From: Mycobacteriales bacterium
GTDB taxonomy: Bacteria; Actinomycetota; Actinomycetes; BP-191
NCBI GenBank assembly: GCA_035714365.1
Contig: DASTMB010000007.1
Location: 1-37,409, forward strand
DNA: 37,409 nt
Direction of reading: 5' to 3'
Below are positions 27,353 to 35,615 of the stretch, piece after piece. The notes beneath the pieces are model-generated. The model ran no database searches. It saw only the letters and a program-made list of their open reading frames with translations, and was not told where the DNA came from. Position numbers and translations under genes: made by a program. Position 1 is the first letter of the stretch. Every line of letters starts with the position of its first letter.

Positions 27353-28272
27353 GTCTCGAGCACGCGCGCGCCCGGCACCGGCCCGAACGCCGTCCGCACG
27401 CTGCGGCAGACGCCCGCGCCGGCCAGCCCCGCGGCGAGCGCGACGGCGTCGCCGCGCGAGCCGGCGAGGAACGCGCAGGTCGGGCCGGAGCCGCTGACGA
27501 GCGCGCCGACGGCGCCGCGCTCGACCCCCGCGTCGAGGGTGCGGCGCAGCTCCGGGCGCAGCCGCAGCGCGGCCGGCTGGAGGTCGTTGTACAACGCCCG
27601 CCCGAGGGCGACGGTGTCGTTGGCGCGCAGCGCCGCGAGCACGCCGTCCGGCTCGCGTTCCGGCCGCGGGTCGCCGCGGTCGTGCTCCTCGTAGACGCCG
27701 GCGGTGGACAGGCCGCGGTCGGCGAGCGCAAACACCCAGTGCCACTGCCCGCGCACCAGCACCGGCGACACCCGGTCGCCGCGGTTGACGCCGAGCGCGG
27801 TGCCGCCCTGGAGCGAGAACGGCACGTCGCTGCCGAGCTCCGCCGCGATCGCCTCCAGCTCGTGGCGGCCCATGCCGGTGTTCCACACCGCGTCGCACGC
27901 CACCAGCGCGGCGGCCGCGTCGGCCGAGCCGCCCGCCATGCCGCCCGCGACGGGGATGCCCTTGAGGATGTCGAGGCGGACGCCGCGGTCGACGCCCGCG
28001 ACCTCGGCGAGGCGCGTCGCGGCGGCGACGGCAAGGTTCGCGGTGTCCGTCGGCACCTCGCCCGCGCCGTCGCCGGAGACCGTGCAGGAGATGCCGTCGT
28101 CGCTCGCCGTCGCGGTCACGTCGTCGTAGAGCGACACCGCCTGGAGGACGGTCGTGACGTCGTGGAACCCGTCCGCGCGGCGCGTGCCGACGGACAGGTG
28201 CAGGTTGACCTTGCCCGGGACGCGGACCGTGACCGGTGCCGGCACCCCGGCCAGGGCGCGACGCTCGGCCAG
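27349..28272 (-). CDS. ispE: 4-diphosphocytidyl-2-C-methyl-D-erythritol kinase IspE
   Basis: A GHMP kinase of the non-mevalonate isoprenoid route, phosphorylating CDP-methylerythritol. Motifs: VRVPGKVNLHLSVG, GIPVAGGMAGGSADAAAAL (ATP loop), GSDVPFSLQGGTALG, and GALVSGSGPTCAFL. Two starts are possible. CTG at 28272 (307 residues) has a perfect GGAGGAGG exactly six bases upstream; GTG at 28245 (298 residues) lacks a comparable site. I list the CTG start because of the ribosome site; the extra nine residues (LAERRALAG) are not family-conserved. Part of the rpfB-rsmA-ispE run. Confidence 0.88.
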
Positions 28273-28295
28273 CGGGGACCTCCTCCGCCGCGAGC

Positions 28296-29123
28296 CTAGT
28301 GTTCCGCGCGGCGCGCGGTGGCGACGCGGGCGAACGCCGCCACGTCCAGCGCCTCCCCCCGCAGCCCCGGGTCGACGCCCGCGTCGCGCAACGCGCGTTC
28401 GGCCGCGGCCGGCGAGCCCGCCCACGGCGCGAGCGCCGCGCGCAGCGTCTTGCGGCGTTGCGCGAACGCCGCGTCGACCGCCGCGAACGTCGCCGCCCGC
28501 TCCCCCTCCGGCGGCTCCCGCCGCTCGAACGCCACCAGGCCGGAGTCGACGTTCGGCGCCGGCCAGAACACGCTGCGCGGCACCGCGCCCGCCTGCCGCG
28601 CGGCGGCGTACCAGGCGAGCTTCACCGACGGCACGCCGTACACCTTCGACCCGGGCGGCGCGGTCAGCCGGTCGGCGACCTCCTGCTGCACCATCACCAG
28701 CCCGCGCGCGAGGCTCGGGAAGCGGTGCAGCATCGTGAGCAGCACGGGGACGGCGACGTTGTACGGGAGGTTCGCCACCAGCGCGGTCGGCTCCGGGCCG
28801 GGCAGCGCGGTCACCTTCAGCGCGTCGGCGGTCACGACCTCGAGGTCGCCGCCCGCGCGGGCCGCCGTCGCCGGCAGCGCCGCCGCCAGCACCGGGTCGA
28901 CCTCGACCGCGACGACCCGGCGCACCTCCGGCAGCAGGCCCAGCGTCAACGAGCCGAGCCCTGGCCCCACCTCGACCACCACGTCGTCCGGGCGCAGGGC
29001 CGCCGCCTTCACGATGCGGCGGACGGTGTTGCCGTCGACGACGAAGTTCTGGCCGAGCGACTTCGTGGGCCGCACCCCGAGCCGGGCCGCGAGGTCGCGG
29101 ACCTCGGCCGGGGTCAGCAGCAC
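28296..29123 (-). CDS. rsmA: 16S rRNA dimethyladenosine transferase RsmA/KsgA
   Basis: A 275-residue methyltransferase that dimethylates two adjacent adenosines near the 3' end of 16S rRNA. Motifs: [29 protein letters not shown] (SAM site), [23 protein letters not shown] (catalytic NLPY), and [18 protein letters not shown] 29123 gives the usual N-terminus ([15 protein letters not shown]), 14 bases after the rpfB stop. An upstream GTG at 29165 would overlap rpfB and seems less likely. Its order after rpfB matches mycobacteria. Confidence 0.94.
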   Translation of the reverse strand: MLLTPAEVRDLAARLGVRPTKSLGQNFVVDGNTVRRIVKAAALRPDDVVVEVGPGLGSLTLGLLPEVRRVVAVEVDPVLAAALPATAARAGGDLEVVTADALKVTALPGPEPTALVANLPYNVAVPVLLTMLHRFPSLARGLVMVQQEVADRLTAPPGSKVYGVPSVKLAWYAAARQAGAVPRSVFWPAPNVDSGLVAFERREPPEGERAATFAAVDAAFAQRRKTLRAALAPWAGSPAAAERALRDAGVDPGLRGEALDVAAFARVATARRAEH

Positions 29124-29137
29124 CCGGGCGCCGTCCG

Positions 29138-30202
29138 CTACAGGAGCCGCCCGCAGTACGGCCACGGCGCGCGGCCCTGCCGCAGGTACAGCCGCTTCGC
29201 ACGGTACGTCTGCTCCTCGCGGGAGGCGTTGATCGGGTCACCGGTGCCGCCGACGCTGTACCAGGTGGACAGGCGGAACTGGTAGAGCCCGCGGTACGCC
29301 CCGCCGCCGCCGATCGCGCGCGGGTTGTTGCCGGACTCGCAGCGCGCCAGCGCGTACCAGTTCAGGTCGTCGACCGTGCGGCGCCGGGTGCCGTAGTAGA
29401 CGACCTCGCCGACCGGCTTGCGGACGACCTTGTCGCTCGTCAGCCGCCGCGCCGTGAGCCGGCGGTTGGTGTACGTGAGCCGCCACGTGCGCACCCGCAC
29501 GCCCGGCACGCCGCGCACCGCGACGCGCGTCTCGCCCAGCCACAGGTGCGGGTCGGGCTTGCGCGTCACCGGGAACGCGATCGGGAAGTCGGCCGTCTCG
29601 ACGCCCGCGCGGACCCGCGTCACCCGGACGGTCAGCCCGTCCAGCGGCAGGATCGTCAACGGCGCCGACACCTTGTCGGTCTTCGCGAGCTTCACGTGCG
29701 CCTGCGCGAACGCCTCGCGCAGCGTCGCCTTCGTCGTCACCACGGTGTAGACGTGGCCGTCGGCGAGGATGTTCACCCGGGCCGGCGTCCGCACCTCGAA
29801 CGCCATGCCGGTCAGCGGGATCTCGCGCGACCGCGACGCGGACACGAACGCGCCCGACGCGTCGCGCAGCGCGAGCTGGTCCAGCGCCTCCGCGACCGAC
29901 AGCGCGGTCACCCACACGGTGCGGGTGCGGCCGTTGAGCTTCAGCGAGAGCTGGCGGCCCCGCCGGACGACGATCCGGGAGCCCTCCTTGACCTTCACCT
30001 CCGGCGCGGGCGCCACGAGGTCGTGCTCACCCGTCTGGAGATGCAGGTGGTCGAGCACCCCGCCGACCGTGCCGGCGTACGTGCGAACTGCCCTCGGCTG
30101 GCCGTCGATCTCGACCTGCACCGTCTTGTCGAAGCTCACCCAGGCGTAGCCCGCGGTGAGGAGGAGCGACAGGACCAGCCCCTGGAACAGCTTCTTCCGC
30201 AC
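29138..30202 (-). CDS. rpfB: Resuscitation-promoting factor RpfB
   Basis: A 354-residue exported muralytic factor. An N-terminal membrane or signal helix (6-22) precedes DUF348-type repeats (about 28-190: [64 protein letters not shown]). A G5-like domain follows at about 200-275. The C-terminal Rpf transglycosylase domain is [15 protein letters not shown]...[12 protein letters not shown], with catalytic E289 and a likely C288-C350 disulfide. Such proteins cut peptidoglycan glycan and help dormant cells regrow. Its promoter and leader are described at 30203-30509. GTG start with only a weak GGGG ribosome site. Confidence 0.95.
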   Translation of the reverse strand: MRKKLFQGLVLSLLLTAGYAWVSFDKTVQVEIDGQPRAVRTYAGTVGGVLDHLHLQTGEHDLVAPAPEVKVKEGSRIVVRRGRQLSLKLNGRTRTVWVTALSVAEALDQLALRDASGAFVSASRSREIPLTGMAFEVRTPARVNILADGHVYTVVTTKATLREAFAQAHVKLAKTDKVSAPLTILPLDGLTVRVTRVRAGVETADFPIAFPVTRKPDPHLWLGETRVAVRGVPGVRVRTWRLTYTNRRLTARRLTSDKVVRKPVGEVVYYGTRRRTVDDLNWYALARCESGNNPRAIGGGGAYRGLYQFRLSTWYSVGGTGDPINASREEQTYRAKRLYLRQGRAPWPYCGRLL

Positions 30203-30300
30203 GATGCCCCAATGCTCGGCGTCTCCGGGCAGGGGACGTGCGGCACCCCGACGTCAGCACGCCTGGCGCACGCACGGGACTTCCCCATCCCGGCGGTCGG
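30203..30300 (-). promoter_or_regulatory. rpfB 5' leader, candidate RNA switch
   Basis: The predicted leader of about 98 bases can form competing stems. GACGT (of TGACGTCGGGG) can pair with ACGTC (of GCACGTCCCC), whereas the following CCCC could instead pair with the GGGG just before the GTG start, hiding the weak ribosome site. In M. tuberculosis an RNA switch in the rpfB leader co-controls rpfB, ksgA and ispE (established). Whether this leader is related is inference, and it does not match a ydaO (c-di-AMP) consensus I could recognise. Confidence 0.35.
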
Positions 30301-30304
30301 CGCC

Positions 30305-30336
30305 CGACGGTACGTGTCTTTTGCGAGACATGTCCA
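30305..30336 (-). promoter_or_regulatory. rpfB promoter with internal palindrome
   Basis: Minus strand TGGACA (30331-30336) and TACCGT (30307-30312) are 18 bases apart. Between them, ACGTGTCT and AGACATGT (30312-30333, plus-strand reading) form an inverted repeat (one G-T) with a 6-base centre, covering the spacer face of the promoter. The -10 core GACACGTACCGTCG (30305-30318) is identical to that at 23844-23857. An operator for a dimeric regulator is likely. Confidence 0.55.
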
Positions 30337-30351
30337 ACCGGAAGGCGCCCT

Positions 30352-30379
30352 CTGTGGACACTCTTCGAGCCCTGTGGAC
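30352..30379 (-). repeat. Two GTCCACAG direct repeats upstream of the rpfB promoter
   Basis: On the minus strand GTCCACAG occurs at 30352-30359 and 30372-30379, exactly 20 bp apart (about two turns). The extended forms GTGTCCACA and GCGTCCACA resemble the actinobacterial DnaA box TTGTCCACA (8/9 and 7/9). They could bind DnaA or another activator; position about 50 and 70 bases upstream of the transcription start suits an activator. Confidence 0.45.
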
Positions 30380-30396
30380 GCAACTCCTGCCGTCTT

Positions 30397-30415
30397 ACCC
30401 GAATGTGATTCGGGT
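30397..30415. promoter_or_regulatory. Perfect 19-bp palindrome ACCCGAAT-N3-ATTCGGGT
   Basis: Two 8-bp arms around GTG, with no mismatches, about 100 bp upstream of the predicted rpfB transcription start and 15 bp from the large stem-loop at 30429-30503. The symmetry fits a protein operator. As RNA it would be a short tight hairpin. Plus-strand TTCTCTC after it is not a real T-tract. Confidence 0.45.
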
Positions 30416-30428
30416 TCTCTCAGGCCGC

Positions 30429-30503
30429 CCTGGGGAGCAGGTCCCGCTAGTTCCGCGCCCGCTAACGCGGGCGCTCCCTTAGTCGCGGGACCCGCTCCCC
30501 AGG
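30429..30503. repeat. Large two-part stem-loop just after tatD
   Basis: Outer arms CCTGGGGAGC-a-GGTCCCGC and GCGGGACC-c-GCTCCCCAGG pair over 19 positions with one mismatch. An asymmetric internal loop leads to a perfect inner hairpin GCGCCCGC-TAAC-GCGGGCGC. It begins seven bases beyond the tatD stop on the minus strand. It may terminate the metG-tatD transcript and insulate rpfB, or be a dispersed palindromic repeat or mobile-element remnant. No U-tract and no transposase gene are present. Confidence 0.6.
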
Positions 30504-30509
30504 CCGTCC

Positions 30510-31328
30510 CTACCAGGCCCCGAAGACTCTTTTCGCGTTGGCGTCGATGGTTGCGGCGAGGGTCTCGGGGTCCACGTCGCGCACCTCGGCGAGGGCGCGG
30601 ACGGTGAGGGGGACGAGGTAGGGGGCGTTGGGTCGGCCGCGGTAGGGCATCGGCGTGAGGAAGGGGGCGTCGGTCTCGACCAGGAGGAGGTCGGCCGGCG
30701 CGCTCTTGGCGGCGTCTCTCAGGTGCTGGGCGTTCTTGAAGGTCACGTTGCCGGCGAAGGACATGACGTAGCCCTTGCTCGCGCAGGTCCTCGCCATCGC
30801 CTCGTCGCCGGAGAAGCAGTGGAAGACGGTGCGCTCCGGCGCGCCCTCCTCGTCCAGCAGGCGGAGCACGTCGTCGTGCGCCTCGCGGTCGTGGATCACC
30901 AGCGCCGTGCCGGTGGCCTTGGCGATCGCGATGTGCGCGCGGAACGACCGGTGCTGGTTCGCGACGTCGGCGGTGTCGCGGTAGTAGTCGAGGCCGGTCT
31001 CGCCGACGGCGCGGACGCGCGGCAGCCGCGCGAGCGCCTCGATCTCGCGCAACGCCTCGTCGGTCGCCTCGTCGGCGGCGTTCGGGTGGATGGCGGCGGC
31101 GGCGAGGACGCCGGGGTGCGCGTCCGCCTGCGACGCCGCGAGCCGCGACGACGGCACGTCGACGCCGATGGTGACGACGCGCGGCACGCCGACCGACGCG
31201 GACAGCGCGAGCGCCTCGTCGAGGTCGGTGCCCATCAGGTCGAGGTGGCAGTGGGCGTCGGCGACGGGCGTGCGCAACGGCTCGGGCGCGGGCGGCGCGT
31301 CGCCCTCCCGCTCGTAGCGCGGGCTCAC
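30510..31328 (-). CDS. tatD: TatD-family metal-dependent DNase
   Basis: A 272-residue TIM-barrel hydrolase. Metal-binding residues appear in VADAHCHLD (H-x-H), VRAVGETGLDYYRD (Glu), TALVIHDREAHDD, VFHCFSGD and LLVETDAPFLTP (Asp). TatD enzymes are 3'-5' exonucleases linked to DNA repair and quality control. The first 18 residues before the barrel are acidic and proline-rich. GTGA overlap with metG, the usual actinobacterial metG-tatD-rpfB order (Rv1007c-1009). Confidence 0.94.
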   Translation of the reverse strand: MSPRYEREGDAPPAPEPLRTPVADAHCHLDLMGTDLDEALALSASVGVPRVVTIGVDVPSSRLAASQADAHPGVLAAAAIHPNAADEATDEALREIEALARLPRVRAVGETGLDYYRDTADVANQHRSFRAHIAIAKATGTALVIHDREAHDDVLRLLDEEGAPERTVFHCFSGDEAMARTCASKGYVMSFAGNVTFKNAQHLRDAAKSAPADLLLVETDAPFLTPMPYRGRPNAPYLVPLTVRALAEVRDVDPETLAATIDANAKRVFGAW

Positions 31329-32854
31329 GACGCCGGCTCCTCCACCCGCGGGAACAGCGCGTCGCCCTTCACGACCTTCGCCCCCTCGGGGAGCTGGCCC
31401 CACCGCGCGACGTCGGCGATGCGCTGCTCGGCCAGCTCGCCGGGCGCGCCGAGCGACGCCCACAGCGCCGCGCACGCCTTGGGCATGACGGCGTTGAGCA
31501 GCACGGCGACGGCGCGCAGCGACTCGGCGGTCGCGTAGAGGACGCGGTCGAGGTCGGCGGCGCGCTCGGGGTCCTTCGCGAGCCGCCACGGCTCGTTGTC
31601 GGTGACGTAGTTGTTGACGGCGCGCACGAACCCCATGACCGCGCCGATGCCGCCCTGGAAGTCGAGCGCCGTGATCCGTTCGTCGGCCTCGGCGGCGGCG
31701 GCGGACAGCGCGGCCTCCAACGCCGGCTCGGACACCACAGGCGGGAGCACACCGGACCGGTACCGCTCGACCATGGCGAGCAGCCGCGACGCGAGGTTGC
31801 CGAGCTGGTCGGCGAGCTCGGACTTGTAGCGGGCGTGCATGTCCTCCCAGGAGAACGACCCGTCCTGCCCGAACGGGATCGCCCGCAGGAAGTAGTACCG
31901 GTACGCGTCGCTGCCGAAGACGTCGGTGATGACCTGCGGCGCGATGCCGGTGAGCTTGGTCTTGCTCATCTTCTCGCCGCCGACGAGCAGCCAGCCGTTG
32001 GCGAACACCTTCCTCGGCAACGGCAGCCCGGCGGCCATGAGCATCGCCGGCCAGATCACCGCGTGGAAGCGGAGGATGTCCTTGCCGACGAGGTGCACGT
32101 CGGCCGGCCAGCGTTCCTCCCAGCCCGGGTCGGGCCAGCCGGTGGCGTTGAGGTAGTTCTGCAACGCGTCGATCCAGACGTAGATGACGTGGCTGTCGTC
32201 CCACGGCACCTTGATGCCCCAGTCGAACGACGACCGGCTCATCGAGATGTCCTGCAGCCCGCCGCGGACGAACGACACGACCTCGTTGCGCGCGCTCTCC
32301 GGCTCGACGAAGCCGGGGTTCGCGTCGTAGTGCGCGAGCAGCTTGTCGGCGAACTTCGACAGCGGGAAGAAGTAGTTCTCCTCGCTGATCTCCTTGACCG
32401 GGCGGCCGTGGATGGGGCAGTTGCCGTCGACGATCTCGGACGGCTGCTTGAACTCCTCGCAGGCGACGCAGTACGGCCCGGTGTAGGTGCCGGTGTAGAC
32501 CTCGCCCTTCTCCTGCAACGCCTCCCAGAACAGCTTGACCCGGTCCTCGTGGCGCGGCTCGGTGGTGCGGATGAAGTCGTCGTTGGCGACGTCGATGGTC
32601 CGCAACGCCGGCAGCCACGCGGTGGACACCATGTGGTCGGTCCACTCGCGCGGCGTCATGTCGTGGGCGGCGGCGGCGGTGAGGATCTTCTCGCCGTGCT
32701 CGTCGGTGCCGGTGAGGAACCACACGCGCTCGCCGCGCTGCCGGTGCCAGCGGGTGAGCACGTCGCCGGCGACCGTCGTGTACGCGTGGCCGATGTGCGG
32801 CACGTCGTTGACGTAGTAGATCGGCGTCGTGACGTAGAACGCCTTGTCGGTCAT
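31325..32854 (-). CDS. metG: Methionyl-tRNA synthetase
   Basis: A 509-residue class I synthetase charging tRNA-Met. It shows YVTTPIYYVNDVPHIGHAYT (HIGH), TGTDEHGEKI, a CVACEEF / DGNCPIHG zinc knuckle region, DDSHVIYVWIDALQNYL, HLVGKDILRFHAVIWPA, and GGEKMSKTKL (KMSKS). The C-terminal helical anticodon domain ends at about 505; there is no extra tRNA-binding OB domain, as in the mycobacterial enzyme. ATG start lies 10 bases after the stop of the small membrane gene, so it may be read from the DUF58/MoxR cassette as well. Confidence 0.97.
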   Translation of the reverse strand: MTDKAFYVTTPIYYVNDVPHIGHAYTTVAGDVLTRWHRQRGERVWFLTGTDEHGEKILTAAAAHDMTPREWTDHMVSTAWLPALRTIDVANDDFIRTTEPRHEDRVKLFWEALQEKGEVYTGTYTGPYCVACEEFKQPSEIVDGNCPIHGRPVKEISEENYFFPLSKFADKLLAHYDANPGFVEPESARNEVVSFVRGGLQDISMSRSSFDWGIKVPWDDSHVIYVWIDALQNYLNATGWPDPGWEERWPADVHLVGKDILRFHAVIWPAMLMAAGLPLPRKVFANGWLLVGGEKMSKTKLTGIAPQVITDVFGSDAYRYYFLRAIPFGQDGSFSWEDMHARYKSELADQLGNLASRLLAMVERYRSGVLPPVVSEPALEAALSAAAAEADERITALDFQGGIGAVMGFVRAVNNYVTDNEPWRLAKDPERAADLDRVLYATAESLRAVAVLLNAVMPKACAALWASLGAPGELAEQRIADVARWGQLPEGAKVVKGDALFPRVEEPAS

Positions 32855-32864
32855 GCGCCGAAGC

Positions 32865-33389
32865 CTACTGACGCCGCGCCACCCGGTTTCCCCGCCGCAG
32901 CACCAGCACCGGCGCGGCGACGGCGAGCGCGACGGCGGCCGCGCCGAGGAGGCGGACGGCGCCGGCCGACGGCCAGCGCACCGACGCGACGGCGAGCGCG
33001 GCGGCCGACGCGGTGGCGCCGAGCGCGAGCACCAGGCCGAGGTGGCGCAGCCGGGCGAGCGCGAACGCCCGGTCCACGCGGTGGTCGCGCGGCAACGACG
33101 TGGCGAGGTCGGCGAGGTCGAGGTACGCGACGACGAGCGCCGCCACGGCCGGGGCGCCGTAGTCGGCGAGGACGTCGCCGTAGATCAGCGCGAGGCCGTA
33201 GTGCGCGGCGAGCGCGAGCGCGGAGGTGGTGACGAAGCCGTCCCGCCACAGCGTCAACGCCGCGAGCACGACGAACGCGCACACGTAGGTGCCGGTGGTG
33301 ATGGCGGCGCCGCCGCCGGCGACGGCGGTGTCGCGGGCGAGGACGGCGACGGCGATCAGCCCGGCGAGCACCCGCGCGGCGTCCCTCAC
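32865..33389 (-). CDS. Small multipass membrane protein of the MoxR/DUF58 cassette
   Basis: A 174-residue protein with about five hydrophobic segments (near 7-25, 32-48, 55-72, 80-97 and 115-170) and a basic C-terminus (LRRGNRVARRQ). A conserved-looking loop, YLDLADLATSLPRDHRVDRAF, links helices. I do not recognise the family. It is the last gene of the cassette, starting with a GTG that overlaps the DUF58 stop by four bases, and lies just before metG. Confidence 0.75.
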   Translation of the reverse strand: MRDAARVLAGLIAVAVLARDTAVAGGGAAITTGTYVCAFVVLAALTLWRDGFVTTSALALAAHYGLALIYGDVLADYGAPAVAALVVAYLDLADLATSLPRDHRVDRAFALARLRHLGLVLALGATASAAALAVASVRWPSAGAVRLLGAAAVALAVAAPVLVLRRGNRVARRQ

Positions 33390-34654
33390 CGCAGCGCCAC
33401 CCGCGGCCGGGCGTGCAGCCGGGACACCTCGGCCAGCACGCGGTCCAGCGTGCCCGGCCCCTGCCACGGCACGACGGGCACGCCGACCTCGGCGAGCCGG
33501 TGGACGAGCGCGTCGCGTTCGAGCAGCCAGAGGCGCTGCGCGAGGTCGCGCGACCAGGTGCGCGCGGGCGGCAGCAGCGGTCGCGGCGACGTGTCCACGA
33601 CGACCAGGCCGTAGCCGCGCCGGGCCAGGTCGGCGAGCGCGGTCGTCGCGCGGGTGTCCAGCAACGGCGACAGCGCGACGACCAGCGCCCGCGGCGGCAG
33701 CGTCCGCGCGGGGATGACGGAGACGTCCTTGGCGGCGTAGGTCCCGAACGCGTTGGTGCCGACGAGGTGCTCGACGATGCGGTGGCGGTGCACCCGCCCG
33801 GCGTCGGCGAGCAGCCAGCGCGTGACGCCGCCGAAGCCGACGACGCCGACGCGGTCCATCGACGCGAGGTAGTGGTCGGCGATCGCGGCGGCGGCGCGGA
33901 CGCCGACGTCGAGGCTGGTCTCGCCCTCCGGGCCGCGGTCGACGAACGTGTCGAGGAACAGCACCAGCTCGGCGTTGCGCTCCGGCCGCTGCTCGGTGAC
34001 GTGCAGCTCGCCGGTGCGGGCGGTGACCCGCCAGTTGACGCGGCGCAGCGGGTCGCCGGGGTGGAACTCCCGCACCGACACCGGCTCGATCCCGGCGCCG
34101 CTGACGCGGGCCGGGTGCGCGCCCGCGAGCGCGCGGGTGAACGGGTGCGACTCCGGCGCGCGGAACTCCTCCTCGCGCGGCAGCACGCGCAGCGTCTCCG
34201 TGCCGGTCGTGACGCTGCCGCCGAGCAGCCGGCCGGCGGCGTACGTCGTGACGATGGCGGGGCCGATCTCGTAGACGCCCCAGCGCCGCGGCGCGACGAG
34301 CAGCGTCACCTCGCGGCTGCCGCCGGCCGGCACGGCGACGGTCGCCGCCGCCGCGCCCTCGGCCACCGTCACACCCGGCGGGAGGACGACGTTGACCGTC
34401 GCCGACTCGACAGCGCCCGTGGCGGTGACGGTGACCGTGACGCCGACCCGCTCCCCCTCGACCGTCCGGTCGGCCGACACCGCGAGCGTCGCGGCGACCG
34501 TGGCCGGGCGGCGCAGCAGCCCGTACCCGAGCAGCGCCGCGGCCGCGGCGCCGACCGACACCAGCTCGGCCCGGCCGGTCGCGACGCCGGCGACCAGCGT
34601 CGCCGCCACGAACGTCGTGAGCCGCCCGGCGTGCGGCGTGACCCGCCAGGTCAC
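33386..34654 (-). CDS. DUF58 domain protein
   Basis: A 422-residue protein. Two short N-terminal hydrophobic segments (about 10-50) are followed by a beta-rich region. The DUF58 block is visible as GIEPVSVREFHPGDPLRRVNWRVTARTGELHVTEQRPERN, then VLFLDTFVDRG and a von Willebrand-A-like fold (VGVVGFGG, ALVVALSPLLDTRAT). DUF58 proteins partner with MoxR AAA+ ATPases, probably as adaptors or clients in metal insertion or complex assembly at the membrane. GTGA overlap with the MoxR gene. Confidence 0.9.
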   Translation of the reverse strand: MTWRVTPHAGRLTTFVAATLVAGVATGRAELVSVGAAAAALLGYGLLRRPATVAATLAVSADRTVEGERVGVTVTVTATGAVESATVNVVLPPGVTVAEGAAAATVAVPAGGSREVTLLVAPRRWGVYEIGPAIVTTYAAGRLLGGSVTTGTETLRVLPREEEFRAPESHPFTRALAGAHPARVSGAGIEPVSVREFHPGDPLRRVNWRVTARTGELHVTEQRPERNAELVLFLDTFVDRGPEGETSLDVGVRAAAAIADHYLASMDRVGVVGFGGVTRWLLADAGRVHRHRIVEHLVGTNAFGTYAAKDVSVIPARTLPPRALVVALSPLLDTRATTALADLARRGYGLVVVDTSPRPLLPPARTWSRDLAQRLWLLERDALVHRLAEVGVPVVPWQGPGTLDRVLAEVSRLHARPRVALR

Positions 34655-35610
34655 CGGCGCGGCACCGTCGGCGGCGTCGGGACGCTGCCCAGCACCTGCT
34701 CGACCACGTCGTCGCCGGTGACGCGGCGCACCCACATCTCCGGCCGCAACGTCACCCGGTGCCCGAGCGCGGGCACCGCCACGGCCTTCACGTCGTCGGG
34801 CGTGACGTAGTCGCGGCCGTCGAGCAGCGCGCGGCCGCGGGCGAGCTTGAGCAGCGCGAGCGCGCCGCGCGGGCTGGCGCCGACGAGCACCTGCGGGTTG
34901 GTCCGCGTCGCCGCGGCGAGGTCGACCATGTACCGCCCGACGCTCTCCTCGACGGTCACCTGCTCGACCGCCTCCTGCAACGCGAGCACCTCCGCACGCG
35001 ACACGACGGGCGCGACGGCCACGTCGTCGGCGCGGCGTTCCATCCGCCGGCGCAGCACCTCCCACTCGTCGTCGCGGTCGGGGTAGCCGAGCCGCACCCG
35101 GCAGAGGAACCGGTCGAGCTGCGCCTCCGGCAGCGGGTACGTGCCCTCGTACTCGATCGGGTTCTGCGTCGCGAGCACCGCGAACGGCGGGTCCAGCCGG
35201 AACGTCGTCCCCTCGACCGAGACCTGCCCCTCCTGCATCACCTCGAGCAGCGCGGCCTGCGTCTTCGGCGGCGTGCGGTTGATCTCGTCGGCGAGCAGCA
35301 GGTTCGTGAACAGCGGCCCCTTGCGGAACTCGAACGTCCCCTGCCGCTGGTCGTAGACGTAAGAGCCGGTGATGTCCGACGGCAGCAGGTCCGGCGTGAA
35401 CTGGATGCGCCGGAACTCCAGCCCCAGCGCCAGCGCGAACGACCGCGCGACCAGCGTCTTGCCGAGCCCCGGGTTGTCCTCCAGCAGCACGTGCCCGCGG
35501 GCGAGGACGCCGAGCAGCACCAGCTCCAGCGCGGCGCGCTTGCCGACGACGGCCTCGTTGACCGCGTCGAGCACGTCCGCGCACCGCCGCCGCGCGGCGA
35601 CGACGGACAG
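34651..35610 (-). CDS. MoxR-family AAA+ ATPase
   Basis: About 319 residues. Walker A is DNPGLGKTLVARSFA; LLLADEINRTPPKTQAALLEVMQEGQV contains Walker B and the MoxR signature; VLATQNPIEYEGTYPLPEAQLDRF has sensor 1 and the arginine finger region; a C-terminal lid has SPRGALALLKLARGRALLDGR. MoxR proteins act as chaperones with DUF58 partners. The expected N-terminus (LSVVAARRRCADVLDAVNEAVVGK) has no ATG, GTG or TTG. CTG at 35608-35610, six bases after the previous stop, is the best-placed codon. A GTG 11 codons further in is the alternative but would clip the first helix. Confidence 0.9.
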   Translation of the reverse strand: MSVVAARRRCADVLDAVNEAVVGKRAALELVLLGVLARGHVLLEDNPGLGKTLVARSFALALGLEFRRIQFTPDLLPSDITGSYVYDQRQGTFEFRKGPLFTNLLLADEINRTPPKTQAALLEVMQEGQVSVEGTTFRLDPPFAVLATQNPIEYEGTYPLPEAQLDRFLCRVRLGYPDRDDEWEVLRRRMERRADDVAVAPVVSRAEVLALQEAVEQVTVEESVGRYMVDLAAATRTNPQVLVGASPRGALALLKLARGRALLDGRDYVTPDDVKAVAVPALGHRVTLRPEMWVRRVTGDDVVEQVLGSVPTPPTVPRR

Positions 35611-35615
35611 CGGCC

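Noticed and set aside
30203-30300. ydaO-type (c-di-AMP) riboswitch before rpfB
   Set aside because: Actinobacterial rpf genes can carry one, but I could not match its conserved core segments to this leader.
30156-30482. Plus-strand small protein in the rpfB upstream region
   Set aside because: The frame runs through the promoter, palindromes and stem-loop, has no ribosome site, and the encoded sequence looks random.
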